A DNA stretch of 32,143 bases from Methanocella sp. (lineage in GTDB: Archaea > Halobacteriota > Methanocellia > Methanocellales > Methanocellaceae): the NCBI RefSeq assembly GCF_035506375.1, contig NZ_DATJPM010000041.1, positions 1-32,143 of the forward strand, given 5' to 3'. Below the pieces are notes generated by a model. That model had not been told where the DNA came from, did no database searches, and saw only the letters and a list, made by a program, of their open reading frames with translations. The position numbers and the translations under genes were made by a program. The number at the start of each line of letters is the position of its first letter. Position 1 is the first letter of the stretch. This document shows positions 23,819 to 31,478 of the stretch, piece after piece.

Positions 23819-24250
23819 ATGCCTGAGAAGCGATATGATAGTTTTTCCGTAAAATATAATATGGCCGCCCCATGCGGCATTTACTGCGGCTATTGCCGGC
23901 TATATCTGTCGAGGGAAAAAGGCCTTAAGAAAGGCTGTCAGGGGTGCAGGATACAGAATAAGAACTGCGCCTTCTTAATGAAAGCCTGTATCCAGGATAA
24001 GAACAGCACTGTCAAGTTTTGTTTTGAGTGTGAGATATTCCCCTGTGACAATTTAAAAAAGCTGGATAGAAAATACAATAAAAAATACAATACGAGCCTG
24101 ATCAAGAACCTTGAAAGGATCCAGCAGGTCGGCCCGGATGCCTGGCTCGAAGAGCTCCGGGAGGCATGGACGTGTCCCTCGTGCGGCGGGCGCCTGTGCC
24201 TGCACGATGCTAAGTGCTACGACTGTGGTGCGCCGCTTATCAGGGAATGA
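23819..24250 (+). CDS. DUF3795 Cys-rich protein
   Basis: The core MAAPCGIYCGYCRLYL, then KGCQGCRIQNKNCAFLMKAC and VKFCFECEIFPCDNLKKLD, is the DUF3795 cysteine pattern (function unknown, probably metal- or cluster-binding). A second small zinc-ribbon follows at the C-terminus, CPSCGGRLCLHDAKCYDCGA, giving 143 residues from ATG 23819. The start is uncertain: GTG 23792 (after GGGAG) and ATG 23861 (directly at the domain) are also in frame. Its 3' end overlaps the radical SAM gene on the other strand by 11 bases. The pairing of a Cys-rich protein and a radical SAM enzyme may be only positional. Confidence 0.8.
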   Translation: MPEKRYDSFSVKYNMAAPCGIYCGYCRLYLSREKGLKKGCQGCRIQNKNCAFLMKACIQDKNSTVKFCFECEIFPCDNLKKLDRKYNKKYNTSLIKNLERIQQVGPDAWLEELREAWTCPSCGGRLCLHDAKCYDCGAPLIRE

Positions 24251-25361
24251 TCTCGCAGCTGTTGAACTTCGTGTGCTCGAAGTCCCGCAGGCTGATCTTT
24301 CCTTCTTTGATGAGCTGCCTGATCTCCGGCAGCACGGCCAGGAGCCCGCTGACCATGTTCTTGATCGTGGCACAGACTTCTTTGAATCCCGCGTCTCCCC
24401 ACTTCACGGTCACGTTCGCATAGAGGCAGCGGCCACCGCAGATGTTCAGGATGTCGCAGCCTTTACAGGGGCCGGAAATGAGCGTCTGCTTTAATTTCAA
24501 CGGATGGTCCGAGGCGATGTCGCCCGCATAATAAGCTTTCATACCTGACATTACGGGGCATGGCGATATCTTCCCATCGGTCTGGATGTTGAACTCCGCC
24601 CAGCCGGCGCCGCAGCGGAGAAGCGTTTTTTCATGGAGCAGCATCGAGCGCATGACGGACATGAACGGGTACATTCTCAGGACTTTACCCTCTTCCCTCA
24701 TTACGCGGACCCATTCTTTAATGAGAAGGTCGATGCCAGGGTTATAGCTATCCTTAGCCCACTGCGCGAAGTGGCGGCGCTGGTAGTCGTTCTTCCAGAA
24801 AAGCGCATTCAGCTGCCAGTGGACACTGTCAAAACAAAAATCAGGATTATTCAACAAGTATAAGGCCTGGCTGTAGATGTCGCAGTCCTCGGTCACAGTC
24901 ATCCTGGCGATGGTCTCGCCTTTAAAGCCATTCTTGCGAATAAGCCGGGCGTTGGCCATGATCTTCTGGTAGACGCCCTCGCCCCGATCGTAGTCTGTTA
25001 GGGCCTCGTCGCCGTCGAGGGAGATCGATATCGTGTGAAGACGGTTCAGGTACTCCGGCTTTACCTTGTGTAGCATCGTCCCATTGGTGTGGAGCATGAA
25101 GCGCCTGGCGGGCAGCGTATCCATGAGCTCGTACATCTTTTTAATATTCAGGAGCGGCTCACCGCCGTAAAAGATGAGTGTGGCATCAGGGTCTTTTTCG
25201 ATAAAGGACTTCAGGGCCGCCGACTCGCAGCCCAGGTCCCGGGGCAAAGAATAATCGATGTCCTCGTGGTCGCCAGACTCGTCGAAGTCGTCGCAGCACT
25301 CGCCATAGCAGTAGCGGCACTGAAGATCACAGGCCGTCGTCAGCGTGATGAAAAAGTTCAT
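24240..25361 (-). CDS. Radical SAM/SPASM protein, probable peptide-modifying enzyme
   Basis: A 373-residue radical SAM enzyme. The SAM cluster motif is TTACDLQCRYCYGECC (Cys11, Cys15, Cys18), with two further Cys at 22-23, followed by LIFYGGEPLL and ISISLDGDEAL. The C-terminal SPASM-type region has RCGAGWAEFNIQTDGKISPC and GPCKGCDILNICGGRC for extra iron-sulfur clusters. This is the architecture of anaerobic sulfatase maturases and of peptide-modifying enzymes in methanogens. I see neither a sulfatase nor a small precursor peptide nearby. The ATG is preceded by GAGGAT. It is convergent with the DUF3795 gene. Confidence 0.88.
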   Translation of the reverse strand: MNFFITLTTACDLQCRYCYGECCDDFDESGDHEDIDYSLPRDLGCESAALKSFIEKDPDATLIFYGGEPLLNIKKMYELMDTLPARRFMLHTNGTMLHKVKPEYLNRLHTISISLDGDEALTDYDRGEGVYQKIMANARLIRKNGFKGETIARMTVTEDCDIYSQALYLLNNPDFCFDSVHWQLNALFWKNDYQRRHFAQWAKDSYNPGIDLLIKEWVRVMREEGKVLRMYPFMSVMRSMLLHEKTLLRCGAGWAEFNIQTDGKISPCPVMSGMKAYYAGDIASDHPLKLKQTLISGPCKGCDILNICGGRCLYANVTVKWGDAGFKEVCATIKNMVSGLLAVLPEIRQLIKEGKISLRDFEHTKFNSCEIIP

Positions 25362-25448
25362 GACCGCATCCTCTGAGCGGGCTCCCTGTCCCCGGACTCC
25401 TCTTATAATGGACTCACTGATAGACGATTTGATATTTAAGGCTTATCC

Positions 25449-26096
25449 ATGGCCGAACGATTTGTTTTTATACATTATCGCATAAAAGTCATACGGTGGT
25501 TATCTTTGAGGCGTTTCGGGCTATTAGCCATATTGTGTATAACGATCATCGTATTATCTTTTAGCGGTTGTACCGACTCGAGCCCGGCGACGATAACGCC
25601 GACGCCTGCCCCGTCTTCGAGCGCGGCGGAGATCGGCCATTCCAGCTCTAATCCGGCGCCCATAGGGCAGGCCGTCACGGGTAACAGCAGGCAAAAAATG
25701 GAGGACGGGTCTCAGCTCACGCTGACGATGGTGCTGGAGAACGTGACCCGGGGCGACATGGCGACGAAAATGCTTGACAATTATAGTGGCCTGCCCCAGG
25801 TCCCCGGGCGGGGGAACGAGTTTTTGTTCGCCGAATTCAGGGCGGACCTGGTCAATTTCACGCCTAACGAGACCTATTCGATCAGCAACCTGAACTTTGT
25901 CATCCTGTCCGAAGGCAACTTTACAAACGCCACGCCCGTTATCCTGTTTAACCCCACGATACAGGGCGGATTAATGAAGGGGGAAACCCGCGAGGGCTGG
26001 GTACTATTCGAAATACCGGCCAATAGTACGGACCCGGTCATCGCATATGCGAGAGGCAGTGACGGGAGCGGCGGCCTGTGGTTCCGGGCTTATTGA
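25449..26096 (+). CDS. Lipoprotein with DUF4352-like domain
   Basis: The N-terminus carries a hydrophobic helix ending in a lipobox, LSFSGCTDSS, with Cys41 in the long reading. A Pro/Thr/Ser-rich linker follows, then a beta-sandwich similar to DUF4352: LTLTMVLENVTRG, NEFLFAEFRADLVNF, SNLNFVILSEGN, GGLMKGETREGWVLFEIP. The protein is therefore probably anchored outside the membrane with an adhesin- or ligand-binding type domain. The start at ATG 25449 gives a long basic N-region. TTG at 25506 (after GGTGGTT) would give a more normal signal peptide starting RRFGLLAI, so the true start may be there. Its 3' end overlaps the metallopeptidase gene on the other strand by 7 bases. Confidence 0.8.
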   Translation: MAERFVFIHYRIKVIRWLSLRRFGLLAILCITIIVLSFSGCTDSSPATITPTPAPSSSAAEIGHSSSNPAPIGQAVTGNSRQKMEDGSQLTLTMVLENVTRGDMATKMLDNYSGLPQVPGRGNEFLFAEFRADLVNFTPNETYSISNLNFVILSEGNFTNATPVILFNPTIQGGLMKGETREGWVLFEIPANSTDPVIAYARGSDGSGGLWFRAY

Positions 26097-26635
26097 TCGA
26101 ATAAGGTATTTTTCCCTTTTTTTCGCAGAGCTATATTCTCGTTGATGCGCTTCTCCGCCCAGCTAATATAGTGGCATGGCCCCCGGTTATACATGGCCAC
26201 GGCCTCTTTACATACCTCATAGATCATCTGCTGCCCTTCTTCACGGGAATAAACCCGCGTAAGCTGGCCGACGTCCAGCGACCACCCGATGTAGGAATTA
26301 TCCTTCGCCTTCCAGAAGTCGGCGACCAGCGCCGGGCTGCGGGCGAAGACGAAGAGGTCGCACTGCCTCTCGCCTTTTGGCAGCGTCTTCCCGTTGAAAT
26401 GCGCCTCGTCCTGCAGGAAATGGGTGACCTCGTGGCCGATGACGTAGTTGCTGCTGCTGCGCGTTAAGCGTACGGTGCCGGTGCCGCCGTCATAGTAGGC
26501 GCTCCGGGATGCCCGGCCGAACCTGATGTCCGTGACCTCGGGGAAAAACCAGAGGGTATACTCGATGCGCTGTTTCAGGGCGGGCACTTTTAGGAATAAT
26601 TCCCGGAGGTCCTTTGTATAATGGACGTTCGCCAT
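26090..26635 (-). CDS. Putative HExxH metallopeptidase
   Basis: A 181-residue cytoplasmic-looking protein with a zincin motif NYVIGHEVTHFLQDEAH (His68, Glu69, His72). The pattern recalls small minigluzincin or SprT-like domains. The third zinc ligand is not certain; Glu89 in KGERQCD is a candidate. The rest is helical and contains MIYEVCKEAVAMYNRGPCHYISW. There is no signal peptide. The ATG follows AGGGA with six bases between. It lies directly after the 43-residue membrane protein and the geranylgeranyl reductase on the same strand, so the three are probably co-transcribed. Confidence 0.8.
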   Translation of the reverse strand: MANVHYTKDLRELFLKVPALKQRIEYTLWFFPEVTDIRFGRASRSAYYDGGTGTVRLTRSSSNYVIGHEVTHFLQDEAHFNGKTLPKGERQCDLFVFARSPALVADFWKAKDNSYIGWSLDVGQLTRVYSREEGQQMIYEVCKEAVAMYNRGPCHYISWAEKRINENIALRKKGKNTLFDQ

Positions 26636-26644
26636 AGTAATTCC

Positions 26645-26776
26645 CTACTTTTTCTGGATGCGCCGCAGGTTCACGGCCATCTTCAGGAGTATATACGTTA
26701 TAACGGTAAAGATTACTAGAAATACTAAAATAAGGCCGACGATAAGAAGAACGATAAAAACAGGGTCATACGCCAT
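26645..26776 (-). CDS. 43-residue single-helix membrane microprotein
   Basis: This short frame encodes MAYDPVFIVLLIVG, a continuous hydrophobic stretch (about residues 6-31) and a basic tail MAVNLRRIQKK. It thus has one membrane helix with a positive inside end. It starts two bases after the stop of the geranylgeranyl reductase gene and stops nine bases before the metallopeptidase ATG. It fills the otherwise empty gap between two same-strand genes, which argues that it is real. The preceding AGGT is a weak ribosome site, and coupling to the upstream stop is likely. The function is unknown; it could tether a neighbour to the membrane. Confidence 0.65.
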   Translation of the reverse strand: MAYDPVFIVLLIVGLILVFLVIFTVITYILLKMAVNLRRIQKK

Positions 26777-26778
26777 AC

Positions 26779-27963
26779 CTAAATGAACACCCGGGCGAAC
26801 AGCTTGACGAAGCGCCAGACGCGCTCCCTGGTCGACAGGCCCAGGAATTGCCGGGCGAGGACGGAGGGGCGGTCAATGTCGCCGTACTGCGTGATCATGT
26901 TCAGAATATCGGGGTCGTCCAGGGCCGCGATGGCCTCGTTCAGGTCCTCGTCCGTCATCCTGCCGAAGATCTGCCTGAACTTGAGCCCGAACATGAGCTC
27001 GTTGCCGAACTCGCCGCGCCAGCGGCGCTCGTATTCCCTGAGCCGGGCCGCCCGGACGTCGCCTTCCAGGGCGGCCTTCGCGGCCACTTCTCCGGCAATT
27101 TTGGCGCACCGTGTGCCCATGTAGATGCCGCCATAGGATACGGGCTTCACGTGTCCTGCCGCGTCCCCTACGATGAGGACGCCGTCGGTCACTGTGCTCT
27201 TGAGCGTTCCTACGGGTATGCCGCCCATGATGAGGTCGACAGCCCCACGGGCCTTCTTCGAGACGACCTCGTGCTCGCTCAACAGCCGGTCGAGATAAAC
27301 GTGCGCGTCGCTGTCCGCGTTCAGGCCGATTCGGCAGCATTCGCCTGACGTGGGCACCGCCCAGGCGAAATATTTTGGCACGTAATAATGTCCCAAAAAT
27401 ATCTCGACGAACTCCTCATCCCGGGGCTCATAGTCGGCTTCAACCTGGATGCCCGTACAGACATGGGGGATATGGCCCAGCCCGACGCTCTTCGCGATGC
27501 GGCTTTTAACTCCATCCGCGCCGATGACGACCCTCGCCGGTATCTCCGTCTTTTTACCGTCGCTGACCGCTTCCAGCACTACGCCTCCGGGCACTTTTTT
27601 AACCGAGCGCACGGCCGTATCAAGCCACACGTCGGCGCCCGCCTTCGTAGCTGCTTTAGCCATTTCGCGGTCCATGATCTTGCGCTCGACGACGTAGGTC
27701 ATGGTGCGCTTACCATCGATGGGTATAGAGCGATTATCGGGCGCATAGACGAAAGCTCCCCGGATACGCTTGTTAATAAAATTGCCCTCGGGCAGCTCGC
27801 ATTCCTTAAGTGCCTTGACGCTGATGTGGCCGGTGCAAGAGACAGGAGAGCCTATCACGGCATGCTCCTCGATGAGCAGTGTCCTGGCGCCGTTCTTCGC
27901 GGCGTACTTTGCGGCCATCGAGCCCGCGGGGCCCGCGCCTACGACCACTACATCAAATTCCAT
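26779..27963 (-). CDS. Geranylgeranyl reductase-family flavoprotein
   Basis: This family saturates the isoprenoid chains of archaeal membrane lipids (digeranylgeranylglycerophospholipid) or related prenyl groups using FAD. The 394-residue protein has the FAD motif VVVVGAGPAGSMAAKYAAKN, the family marker GSPVSCTGHIS, the substrate-region signature YVPKYFAWAVPTS and the second FAD motif LIVGDAAGHVKPVSYGGIYMG. It is full length. Several paralogues usually occur per genome, so lipid reductase is the best guess, but a quinone-modifying role cannot be excluded. The ATG follows AAGGTAG. The downstream neighbours are the 43-residue membrane protein and the metallopeptidase. Confidence 0.9.
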   Translation of the reverse strand: MEFDVVVVGAGPAGSMAAKYAAKNGARTLLIEEHAVIGSPVSCTGHISVKALKECELPEGNFINKRIRGAFVYAPDNRSIPIDGKRTMTYVVERKIMDREMAKAATKAGADVWLDTAVRSVKKVPGGVVLEAVSDGKKTEIPARVVIGADGVKSRIAKSVGLGHIPHVCTGIQVEADYEPRDEEFVEIFLGHYYVPKYFAWAVPTSGECCRIGLNADSDAHVYLDRLLSEHEVVSKKARGAVDLIMGGIPVGTLKSTVTDGVLIVGDAAGHVKPVSYGGIYMGTRCAKIAGEVAAKAALEGDVRAARLREYERRWRGEFGNELMFGLKFRQIFGRMTDEDLNEAIAALDDPDILNMITQYGDIDRPSVLARQFLGLSTRERVWRFVKLFARVFI

Positions 27964-28047
27964 TTGTAGACTACCTTAAAGCGTGATACGTTAAGCATTC
28001 TCTATTACATTTAAAGTTTATCTTTTTTGGCTTTAGCTTAAGCCCCA

Positions 28048-28120
28048 CTAAGCATAATAAAAACGCTTAAAAATTTTCATCCACGAAGCTACACTAAGCG
28101 GGCCTGAAACGACTCTAAGA
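28048..28120 (-). repeat. Family B interspersed repeat, copy 1
   Basis: Read on the minus strand this runs from TCTTAGAGTCGTTTCAGG to TTTTTATTATGCTTAG and matches 31882-31954 with moderate divergence. It lies between the geranylgeranyl reductase gene and the family A element. No coding function is seen. Confidence 0.6.
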
Positions 28121-28203
28121 TATTTCAATATATTTGCTGTGTTGAATAAGTCAAGTTTTGTTAATTAGTAAACGATTACTAAGCTAGTTAATTTTTAAAA
28201 ATA

Positions 28204-28575
28204 TTTGCTGTGTTGAATTACTCCGGTATTTTAAGCTTTTTAAGGGCACGGAGGGCACTATTTTTCACCACAAAGGCACGAAGAGCACGGAGGCCCAAAA
28301 AGTCTTTTTTTAGATTAAGTTACAAAGTACACAAAGCCGGTTCATCGGCGATCAGGGCACGAAGGATACAAAGACACAGTGGAATGAACAAGGGCACTTT
28401 TTACCCCTATGCCTTCATAATCCTTTGTATCTTAGAAGTTCAAAAAGCGGCTCTGTGTCCTTTGTAACTTAATTATAAAAAAGTCTTTGTGGGCCTCCGT
28501 GCTCTTCGTGCCTTTGTGGTGAAAAATAGTGCCTCAGTACACTCCGAGACTTAAAAAGGCATATTCAACAAAGCA
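28204..28575. repeat. Complete palindromic MITE-like element (family A), ~370 bp
   Basis: The left end TTTGCTGTGTTGAATTA and the right end TATTCAACAAAGCA are inverted. Inside, the left arm (about 28240-28335, containing TTCACCACAAAGGCACGAAG) is the reverse complement of the right arm (about 28445-28545, CTTCGTGCCTTTGTGGTGAA) over about 95 bases with few mismatches. The right arm also matches the start of the window (1-130) at about 95%. A second copy of the left end lies at 28133-28150. There is no transposase frame. The plus-strand frame at 28210-28467 is a translation of the repeat. 28576-28698 is AT-rich with nothing recognised. Confidence 0.8.
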
Positions 28576-28698
28576 TAAAAATTGAAAAAGATAATCGGAA
28601 ACTATCGATAAATTTGGCTATTACGCAAACAATAAAAATAAGACTACTTTCTAAACAATGACCTATCAATATTCAACGCACCAAATATTATTAAATTT

Positions 28699-28767
28699 TT
28701 TAGAGTATCTTTGAGCCGGCTTTGCGTCATTTTGTGGCTAAAAAGTCATTGAGCAACGTATTATTTT
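28699..28767 (+). repeat. Family B interspersed repeat, copy 2
   Basis: TTTAGAGTATCTTTGAGCCG through TTTTGTGGCTAAAAAGT to GTATTATTTT aligns with 31882-31954 (CTTTGTGGCTGAAAAAGT core). It is more degenerate at the right end. It sits about 100 bases upstream of pth2. Confidence 0.55.
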
Positions 28768-28864
28768 TTGAAGGCCTCGATAAAAATTTCATGACAAAGT
28801 GGATATAGTAAGCCATAAATTAATAGCTCTCATAATAAAACATTTAATCATCACGGTAATCAGG

Positions 28865-29212
28865 ATGACCGAGTATAAGCAGTGCATACTTGTCCGGGAC
28901 GACTTGAAGCTCCCCAAAGGTAAAATGGCGGTCCAGGTGGCCCACGCGTCCCTGGCCGCGTACGAGTGGGCGAAGCCCGCGGTCCAGGAGGCCTGGAAGC
29001 GCGAGGGCATGAAGAAGATCGTCCTCAAGGTCGATAAGCTGGAGGACCTCTTTAAGTATAAGGAAGAGGCCCGCCGGATGGATATACCCACGGCGCTCAT
29101 CCAGGACGCCGGCCTGACCACCGTACCTCCTGGCACCATCACGTCGCTGGGCATGGGCCCGGCCGACGCCATGGTACTGGATAAGATAGTCGGACACTTG
29201 AAACTCATGTAA
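28865..29212 (+). CDS. pth2: Peptidyl-tRNA hydrolase, archaeal type (Pth2)
   Basis: Pth2 frees tRNA from prematurely released peptidyl-tRNA. The 115-residue protein has the family landmarks YKQCILVRDDLKLPKGKMAV, QVAHASLAAYEWA, KIVLKVDKLEDL, IPTALIQDAGLTTVPPGT and TSLGMGPADAMVLDKIVG. The frame extends 22 codons upstream through a poor sequence. ATG 28865 is chosen because homologues begin at this point, and GGTAATC, near the GGTGATC ribosome consensus, lies just before it. The stop is nine bases before the next gene, so the two form an operon. Confidence 0.96.
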   Translation: MTEYKQCILVRDDLKLPKGKMAVQVAHASLAAYEWAKPAVQEAWKREGMKKIVLKVDKLEDLFKYKEEARRMDIPTALIQDAGLTTVPPGTITSLGMGPADAMVLDKIVGHLKLM

Positions 29213-29221
29213 GGGATCAGC

Positions 29222-29677
29222 ATGATCGTTGGATTTGTCATTAATAAGGTCGAGTCTGCCAGGCACGTTCCCCTGGAAGAGCTCCAGAAATACCGGAACA
29301 TCAACGTGAACTATGACATCAACCTCCGGAACCTGTCGGTGGTCAAGGTTCCCGTGGCCCCGGAAAAGGTGCTGCGCATCGAGTACGGCGTCACCATTAA
29401 TTATATCAATCCCTCTATCGGCTTCATCCGGTTCGAGGGCTACTGCGACTACGCAAGCCCCCACGCCGATAAAACGCTCAAGGACTGGGAGCAGGGGAAG
29501 CCGGACATCGCCATCCAGAACGAGGTCTCGAATAACATGATGGCCCGGATCATCCCGCTGGCCATGCTCCTGTCCCAGAGCCTCTGCCTGCCCCCGGCCG
29601 CGCCCTTGCCCGTGATCAATTTCCAGAAGCCGGGCGAAGCGGTGGAAAAGGACAAGTTTGACTCATACCACGCATAA
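29222..29677 (+). CDS. Conserved protein, SecB-like fold (tentative)
   Basis: A 151-residue soluble protein. The order of elements resembles SecB-like chaperones: a strand-rich first half (NINVNYDINLRNLSVVKVPV, VLRIEYGVTINYI, GFIRFEGYCDYASP), then a helix with NNMMARIIPLAMLLSQSLCL, then PPAAPLPVINFQKPG, which recalls the SecB segment around LPPINF. A SecB-like protein has been reported in Methanocaldococcus, so the assignment is reasonable but not proven. It follows pth2 by nine bases. If the assignment holds, the pair would link peptidyl-tRNA rescue and nascent-chain handling. The repeat island follows its stop. Confidence 0.7.
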   Translation: MIVGFVINKVESARHVPLEELQKYRNINVNYDINLRNLSVVKVPVAPEKVLRIEYGVTINYINPSIGFIRFEGYCDYASPHADKTLKDWEQGKPDIAIQNEVSNNMMARIIPLAMLLSQSLCLPPAAPLPVINFQKPGEAVEKDKFDSYHA

Positions 29678-29689
29678 CTATCATGAAGC

Positions 29690-30040
29690 GCACCACGGCG
29701 AACACGGCGCTTTGTTCACCACGGCGACACGGAGGCACCACGGAGGACACGGTTAATTATTCACCACGGCGACACGGCGAACACGGCGCTCTTTAAAATT
29801 CGACACGGCGGATGCACGGCGACACGGTTTCCATAGTTTTAATAAGTAAAATGGGGATCCCGAGGGGTAAGCAAGAGCGCTCCGCGCGGCGTCAGCCCCT
29901 CTTCAGGATATTAAAGAGAGGAGGGGGTCTCCGAGGGGGCATCAGCCCCCTTCAGGAACTAAAAAGCGCCGTGTTCGCCGTGTCGCCGTGGTGAATAAAA
30001 AGCGCTGTGTCTCCGTGGTGCCTCCGTGTCTCCGTGGTGA
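29690..30040. repeat. CACGGCGACACGG-type repeat island (family C)
   Basis: Left block 29690-29830 contains many CACCACGGCGACACGG/CACGGAGG units; right block about 29963-30040 holds their reverse complements, for example GCGCCGTGTTCGCCGTGTCG and TCTCCGTGGTGCCTCCGTG. CACCACGGCGACACGGCG (29762-29779) pairs exactly with CGCCGTGTCGCCGTGGTG (29976-29993). Between them lie two GC-rich units ending GTCAGCCCCTCTTCAGGA and ATCAGCCCCCTTCAGGA. Such CACGGAG-type repeats occur in many unrelated microbes and are often mis-called as short genes. The plus frame at 29812-29994 and the minus frames at 29942-30254 are such artefacts. Confidence 0.8.
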
Positions 30041-30056
30041 GCCACGGGTGATCTGT

Positions 30057-31361
30057 ATGGTTAAACCAACTTCGTATGGGCTGGAACGGCTGATGGGCAT
30101 CGACGCCTGGCTCACCGACGAGGACGGCGTCGGCGGAGACCTGCGCGTCGAGCCAGGAGATTTTAAAGTCAGCGAAGTTTCTGACTTCAAGTACGGTACG
30201 TCGGGCGATTATCTGATCGTGCGGCTCGTGAAGGAGAACTGGGAATCGCACCACCTGATCCGCGACCTGTCCCGGCAGCTTGGGATCGGCGGGGAGCGTA
30301 TCGGCATCGCCGGCACAAAGGATAAGCGGGCCGTAACGTCACAATTAATGAGCATCCGGGGCGTCACGGAAGAGCAGCTTGCCCGCGTGAACTTACAGCG
30401 GGCCATCCTGGAGTCCCTCGGGCGCGCGAACAAGGGCATCGGGCTGGGCGACCTCCGAGGGAACGACTTTGACATCACCGTCAGGAACATCGCTTTGCCG
30501 GAAGCCGAATGCGAAGCCCGCCTGAAATCCATCGACGCCAGTATTGTAAAATCGGGGGGCGTCCCGAACTTCTTCGGGTACCAGCGCTTCGGCATAGTCC
30601 GCCCCATCACGCATCTCGTCGGGAAAAAGCTACTACGGGGTGACATCGAGGGCGCCGCTATGGACTATATCGCGAAGTCGTTCCCGGGCGAATCCGAAGA
30701 AAACCGGAAAGTCCGTGACCTCGTCATGGAGACCCGCGACTTTCGGGAAGGCATAAGGCAGTTTCCTTTGAACCTCCGGTATGAGCGCGCCATGATGCAC
30801 CACCTCATAGAGCATCCCGGCGACTACGCCGGCGCATTTCAGTCATTATCCCCTAACCTCCTGCGGCTATTCGTGCACGCTTACCAGTCCTATCTCTTTA
30901 ATAAATTACTCAGCCGCCGGCTTCTGGACGGGCTCCCGCTGAAGGAGCCTCTCGAAGGCGATGTCGTATGTTTTACAGATGCGCACGGGGAGCCGGACGC
31001 GTCGAAACTGGAGACGGTGACGAAGAAGAATATGCCCGACATTAAATTTTTAATCAAGCGAAACCGGGCATATGTGACGCTTCCGCTCATTGGAAGTGAC
31101 TCGGGGCTGGATGCCGGCAGTACTGGCGAAGCAGAGCGGCAGGTGCTTGAAGAAGAAGGCATCAGTACTGAAGATTTCCGAATGGCGGCCATGCCCGAGC
31201 TCGCGTCGTCGGGGCTACGGAGAGAGATCCGGTTGCGGGTAAACCCGTCGATAAGCGCAGGCACCGGCATAGCCAGATTTAAATTTTTTCTGCCCCGGGG
31301 ATGCTATGCCACCACCGTCCTGCGGGAGTACATGAAATCCCGTCCTGAAAATATGGATTAG
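30057..31361 (+). CDS. truD: tRNA pseudouridine synthase D
   Basis: TruD makes pseudouridine 13 in tRNA. The 434-residue protein has GDLRVEPGDFKVSEVS, the catalytic loop RIGIAGTKDKRAVTSQ with Asp89, GNDFDITVRNI, VPNFFGYQRFG and the C-terminal SLSPNLLRLFVHAYQSYLFN, with the family's inserted TRUD domain. The frame is open from 29988, but those first 23 codons are translated family C repeat. ATG 30057 is chosen since GGTGATC lies just before it and the conserved protein begins there. The repeat island separates it from pth2 and the SecB-like gene, so its promoter is either inside the repeat or upstream of pth2. Confidence 0.95.
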   Translation: MVKPTSYGLERLMGIDAWLTDEDGVGGDLRVEPGDFKVSEVSDFKYGTSGDYLIVRLVKENWESHHLIRDLSRQLGIGGERIGIAGTKDKRAVTSQLMSIRGVTEEQLARVNLQRAILESLGRANKGIGLGDLRGNDFDITVRNIALPEAECEARLKSIDASIVKSGGVPNFFGYQRFGIVRPITHLVGKKLLRGDIEGAAMDYIAKSFPGESEENRKVRDLVMETRDFREGIRQFPLNLRYERAMMHHLIEHPGDYAGAFQSLSPNLLRLFVHAYQSYLFNKLLSRRLLDGLPLKEPLEGDVVCFTDAHGEPDASKLETVTKKNMPDIKFLIKRNRAYVTLPLIGSDSGLDAGSTGEAERQVLEEEGISTEDFRMAAMPELASSGLRREIRLRVNPSISAGTGIARFKFFLPRGCYATTVLREYMKSRPENMD

Positions 31362-31432
31362 GCCAGCGGCTCATGCCATATATCCCCAAAACACACATTT
31401 TATAATCGCTCGGGCCATGGAAAACGGTAAAA

Positions 31433-31450
31433 TATTATAATTTTATAATA
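31433..31450. promoter_or_regulatory. AT-only palindrome/TATA region of the MTH865-like gene
   Basis: TATTATAA-TT-TTATAATA is a perfect 18-base inverted repeat about 30-45 bases before the ATG at 31479. It must overlap the promoter. It may be a regulator site or only an AT-rich TATA tract. Confidence 0.45.
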
Positions 31451-31478
31451 ATATAACATATTGTAATGTGGTGATCTT

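Noticed and set aside
28210..28467. 85-aa frame reading FFTTKARRARRPKK
   Set aside because: It is translated palindromic repeat (family A), not a protein.
29690..30040. CRISPR array
   Set aside because: Units are short, inverted and not evenly spaced, and there are no unique spacers of constant length and no cas genes.
29812..30254. Short frames in the CACGGCG repeat island
   Set aside because: They are translations of the CACGGAG-type repeat, a common source of false genes.
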